Origin: Wenzhouxiangella sp.
GTDB lineage: Bacteria; Pseudomonadota; Gammaproteobacteria; Xanthomonadales; Wenzhouxiangellaceae
DNA length: 9,751 bases
Assembly (NCBI GenBank): GCA_007135355.1
Contig: SLJA01000066.1
Location: 1-9,751 of the forward strand
Direction of reading: 5' to 3'
Position 1 is the stretch's first letter; every line of letters begins with the position of its first letter. Position numbers and translations under genes: made by a program. The notes beneath the pieces were generated by a model. It saw nothing but the letters and a program-made list of their open reading frames with translations, did not search any database and was not told the origin of the DNA. Shown one piece after another: positions 6,943 to 9,751 of this stretch.

Positions 6943-9671
6943 AACTCGGGTTGGCAAAACCTTCGTTCGGTCGCCTGTTGATGGGGCTTGGGCTGCTCAT
7001 GATGGTCCTGGCCTTGTTACTACATTTCTCCGGGGTTCTGGCTCGGCAGGCGCAAGCTGAGGCTGAACAACTGGCTTTGGCCCATGTGGCTGAGGTGACC
7101 GCGGCGGTTGCGGAGCTGCAGGAACGTATGGCTGATCCGCTGGTTGAACGCGCGGCATTAGGCCTGCTTGGGAGCAACCGGGCCAGTGACGAGGGACTGG
7201 TCCAGGCACTGGATCAGGCTGGCCTGAACGGGGTGCTGACGGCGCAGGTTTTCACCTCCGATCTTGAAGAGCTGCCGCTCGGTGAGTATCCAAACCCGGA
7301 TTTCACCACGCTGGAAATGCTGCTGGAAGCGCGTCGGTCAGGTTCTGCGTTGCTTGAAGGGCGTGTGCTCCGCGGCCAGCCGGCGCATGTTGCGCTGGCT
7401 CAGCGGTTGCCTTCGGATGCTGAAATGGCGCGAGGCGTCTTGCTGGTGCGGTTGCCTGTCGAACGACTGGCTGAAACCGTCGCCTGGGCCGAGCAACTGG
7501 ATTTCGTCGCCTTCACCCAGGGGCCGACCGAACTGTGGCGGCGGGGGGAGCGTCCTTCCGGTGTATCCACACGCGCCGCCGTGCCGGGTACCCGACTGTG
7601 GCTGGAGTGGTATCGATCGACGATCTTTCCGGCAGCCGGTTTACAGCAAGTCAGCATCATCGCGTTGAGTGGCTTGATCTTGCTCTTGCTCGGCATGCGT
7701 TCGCGCATTCCGGCGCGCGCATTGTCGCTGCCGTTACCGTGGCTGGCTCGCCGCGGGGGCACCCGCCCGGCGACGCCTGAAGGCGCTCGCGCGCAAAGTC
7801 GTGCGGTGGCCGAGACTGCGGCGATCCAGCAAGAGGAGCCAGTGCAGTTGCCATTGGCGGGTGAGCCCGCGTCCGCATCCTTCGAAAAGGCCACGCCGCC
7901 GGAGCCGACCGTTGACAGCCAGGGCCTCGCAATAGCTGAAGAATCTGGTGTTGACCCGGATCCGCAGCCAAGCGCCGAGCCGGCGCCCGAGCGGGCCGAC
8001 GACGACCTGTCCGCATCGGCTGAACCGGCCGACCCCAGTGACGAACTGGAAGACGCCGCGCTACTGATTGATGATCTTGAGCCCGCGGCAAGCGATGAGG
8101 CAATTGATGAGGTAATTGAAGAGCAAGAACAAGCCGCCACGGACGCGCAAGCCGAGCTGGAGCCGCTGCCGCGCGATTTGGACCCTGAGCCTGCTGTGGC
8201 CGCGGAGCTGGCCGTAAACAAAGAACCGGACTCCGCTGCAGAACCGCCAGCCGCGGCCAAGCCGACGGCGTCCTTGTCGCGATCAGCCGAGCAGAGATCG
8301 CCGGTTGAACCCCGTTTGTTTACCGACGCCGGGATTTTGGGCCGCTTCGATGCCGGGCTGGACGCGCGCAGTATGACGCTGATCGGGCAGGGCATCGCTG
8401 CCTATGCCGCCGAGCGTGGTGTCAGCCGTATCGCCGTGGCGCGTGATGGCCGTCTGCATGGTCCAGTCCTGCTTGCGGCACTGACCCAGGGTTTAAGGTC
8501 GGGCGGGCTGGATGTTGTCGATTTCGGCGCGGTGCCCTCACCGCTGCTGGATTACGCCGCGTTGCAGTTACCCGGAAAGTCGGCGGTCATGGTCAGTGCG
8601 GCCCATTTGCCGGGCGACTGGAACGGTCTGCGAGTGATGGTGCAGGGCCGGCTCCTGGTCGGCAGCAACTTGCATGACCTGCTGGACAGTATTTGCCAGG
8701 CGCAGCCTGCTTCTCGCCAGGGCCGACTCGAATCCGCCAGCGTGGTAGATGATTACGTTCAGGCGATGGTGGTCCGGGTCCAGCTGGAACGGCCCCTGAA
8801 GGTGGTGGTCGACTGCGCCAATACCGTTGCCGGCCTGCTGATGCCGCGACTGTTGAACGCAATCGGCGCCGACGTGATCCCGCTGTATGCCGATGTCGAC
8901 GGAGCCTTTCCGCATCATTTACCCGACCCGTCGCGGCTTGAGCACTTGGAAGATCTGCGTTTGTGCGTGCGAAATTTCCGTGCTGACCTGGGTCTGGCGA
9001 TCGGCGGTGACGGTGATCGCCTGGTGGCGGTCGCTCCGGACGGCTCAATCGTCTGGCCGGATCGGATACTGATGTTGCTGGCGCGCGAGGTGCTGGCGCG
9101 TCAGGCTGGGGCGACCATCATCCAGGACGCCATGTGTTCGCCGCGGGTCGCCCAACAGCTGCAGGCCTTGGGAGGGCAGGTCGAGGTCAGCGGATTGGGA
9201 CCGGCCGGCGTGGCCGCCTCGCTCAGGCGCGGCGACGCCGCGCTGGGCGCCACATTTGCCGGTCAGTTCTTCCTGACCAGAGAGTGGCGTGGCAGCGGCG
9301 ACGCCATCTTCGCTGCTTGCAGACTGCTCGAGATTCTTGCTTCACAGACCCAAGAGGTGGCGGAGACTCTGGGTGAATTACCCGCATGGATCAGCCTGCC
9401 ACCGGCGTTCCTGCCGACCCGACCCAACTCGCCGGATCAAGTGCTGGATCAGCTGCTTGAATCGGCTGACGTCAGTGATGCCGAGGTGGGTGGCGAACAC
9501 GGATTCAGCATCGATTTTGGAAACGCCTGGTCGCGCATTTGTCGCTCGGCTGACGGCAGCGGGCTGCTGGTCCGCTTTGAGGGTGACGACGAAATTGCCG
9601 TCGAGCGCCTGCGCGCTCTGGTCCGACAACTGCTGCTGGCGGTTGACGAACGCCTGCAAATTCCTTTCTGA
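6939..9671 (+). CDS. Membrane-anchored phosphomannomutase-family protein, probably catalytically dead
   Basis: Encodes 910 residues in the algC position. Two membrane helices (about 11-35 and 237-253) flank a periplasmic domain with a helical start and a mixed alpha/beta body that could be Cache-like. A long acidic, Ala/Pro-rich linker (about 271-455) leads to a phosphomannomutase/phosphoglucomutase fold (about 460-910). The fold is clear from ARDGRLHGP, VVVDCANTVAG, VIPLYADVDG, PDRILMLLA, RLLEIL and terminal PF, all matching Pseudomonas AlgC. By my hand alignment, the key residues are replaced: phosphoserine 108 is Ala555, metal Asp242 is Gly689 (Asp244 and Asp246 remain as 691 and 693), Lys118 is Arg565, Lys285 is Met732, His308 is Pro755, the GEMSGH loop is ATFAGQ (771-776), and the RASNT phosphate loop is CRSAD (868-872). 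The AYDIRG motif is degraded. The frame is intact and coupled to dut by a 4-base overlap. Full-length AlgC forms with an N-terminal membrane part are known in Pseudomonas and Xanthomonadaceae; an inactive form is my inference. It may sense or regulate sugar metabolism. Confidence 0.9.
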   Translation: MKLGLAKPSFGRLLMGLGLLMMVLALLLHFSGVLARQAQAEAEQLALAHVAEVTAAVAELQERMADPLVERAALGLLGSNRASDEGLVQALDQAGLNGVLTAQVFTSDLEELPLGEYPNPDFTTLEMLLEARRSGSALLEGRVLRGQPAHVALAQRLPSDAEMARGVLLVRLPVERLAETVAWAEQLDFVAFTQGPTELWRRGERPSGVSTRAAVPGTRLWLEWYRSTIFPAAGLQQVSIIALSGLILLLLGMRSRIPARALSLPLPWLARRGGTRPATPEGARAQSRAVAETAAIQQEEPVQLPLAGEPASASFEKATPPEPTVDSQGLAIAEESGVDPDPQPSAEPAPERADDDLSASAEPADPSDELEDAALLIDDLEPAASDEAIDEVIEEQEQAATDAQAELEPLPRDLDPEPAVAAELAVNKEPDSAAEPPAAAKPTASLSRSAEQRSPVEPRLFTDAGILGRFDAGLDARSMTLIGQGIAAYAAERGVSRIAVARDGRLHGPVLLAALTQGLRSGGLDVVDFGAVPSPLLDYAALQLPGKSAVMVSAAHLPGDWNGLRVMVQGRLLVGSNLHDLLDSICQAQPASRQGRLESASVVDDYVQAMVVRVQLERPLKVVVDCANTVAGLLMPRLLNAIGADVIPLYADVDGAFPHHLPDPSRLEHLEDLRLCVRNFRADLGLAIGGDGDRLVAVAPDGSIVWPDRILMLLAREVLARQAGATIIQDAMCSPRVAQQLQALGGQVEVSGLGPAGVAASLRRGDAALGATFAGQFFLTREWRGSGDAIFAACRLLEILASQTQEVAETLGELPAWISLPPAFLPTRPNSPDQVLDQLLESADVSDAEVGGEHGFSIDFGNAWSRICRSADGSGLLVRFEGDDEIAVERLRALVRQLLLAVDERLQIPF

Positions 9672-9674
9672 CCC

Positions 9675-9693
9675 CCTCGCCGAGGCGGTTTTT
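9675..9693 (+). terminator. Weak intrinsic terminator-like hairpin after the mutase-like gene
   Basis: Four bases past the stop, CCTC pairs with GAGG around a GCC loop; two more GC pairs form beyond a mismatch. The stem is followed closely by CGG and five T residues (9689-9693). The same GAGG would serve as the ribosome site of the next gene, whose ATG is at 9697, so termination and translation signals overlap. Confidence 0.5.
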
Positions 9694-9696
9694 CGG

Positions 9697-9751
9697 ATGA
9701 CTGTGCTGTGCTTCAATAAACCGTTCCGGGTTCTGTCTCAGTTCACCGACC
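9697..9751 (+). CDS. rluE: RluE-type 23S rRNA pseudouridine synthase, 3' partial
   Basis: Only the first 18 codons are in the window: MTVLCFNKPFRVLSQFTD. This closely matches the start of the catalytic domain of RluE (E. coli has VVLFNKPYDVLPQFTDE), an RsuA-family enzyme that makes the single pseudouridine at 2457 of 23S rRNA. The FNKP motif and the VL-QFTD sequence are characteristic of that branch. The protein lacks the N-terminal tail of the E. coli version. GAGG at 9682-9685 lies eleven bases before the ATG and could be the ribosome site. The catalytic Asp lies beyond the window, so activity cannot be judged. Assignment to the RluE subgroup rests on few residues. Confidence 0.72.
   Translation, partial: MTVLCFNKPFRVLSQFTD

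Noticed and set aside
7400..8395. 331-codon minus-strand open frame opposite the mutase-like gene
   Set aside because: The product is a Ser/Ala-rich low-complexity run that mirrors the acidic linker on the other strand. It has no domain or ribosome site and is a GC-rich antisense shadow.
6939..9671. Decaying pseudogene as an explanation for the lost mutase residues
   Set aside because: There is no stop or frameshift over 910 codons, the AlgC-like core is well kept, and the start overlaps the dut stop. This favours a maintained protein, although only evolutionary rate data would settle it.
1..9751. CRISPR arrays, insertion sequences, tRNA or rRNA genes
   Set aside because: I saw no regularly spaced repeats, transposase frames, terminal inverted repeats or tRNA-like segments anywhere in the window.

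Overview
The window comes from a high-GC gammaproteobacterium. The transketolase, RadC and dUTPase proteins all align closely with their Escherichia coli counterparts. The radC / dut / algC-type neighbourhood is the one known from Pseudomonas and Xanthomonadales. The Ser/Thr kinase fused to TPR repeats would fit Xanthomonadales or a related lineage, but the species cannot be named from the sequence.

Layout, left to right. Positions 1-2532 (+) hold a Ser/Thr protein kinase with a transmembrane helix and a C-terminal TPR region, cut off by the left window edge. It converges with 3250-2552 (-), a small lipoprotein of unknown function. Upstream of the lipoprotein on the same strand are transketolase (5460-3454) and radC (6224-5550). 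A 262-base divergent spacer at 6225-6486 separates radC from dut (6487-6942, +). The dut stop overlaps the start of a 910-residue phosphomannomutase-family protein (6939-9671) by four bases. After a weak terminator-like hairpin, the first codons of an RluE-type 23S rRNA pseudouridine synthase run off the right edge at 9697.

Most of the window is housekeeping: the pentose phosphate pathway, dUTP removal and rRNA modification. The exception is the gene after dut. It occupies the algC position and keeps the AlgC fold signature, including the PDR, HPDP and C-terminal PF segments. Nearly every catalytic or substrate-binding element is altered. The phosphoserine is Ala, one of three metal-binding Asp residues is Gly, the GEMSGH sugar loop has become ATFAGQ, and the domain-4 phosphate loop is lost. 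The reading frame is long and intact, and the scaffold is well conserved, so it looks like a maintained pseudoenzyme. It is tethered to the inner membrane behind a periplasmic sensor-like domain and a long acidic, Ala/Pro-rich linker. I regard this as the most likely undescribed system here. A second oddity is that coaBC, which usually sits between radC and dut in related genomes, is absent.
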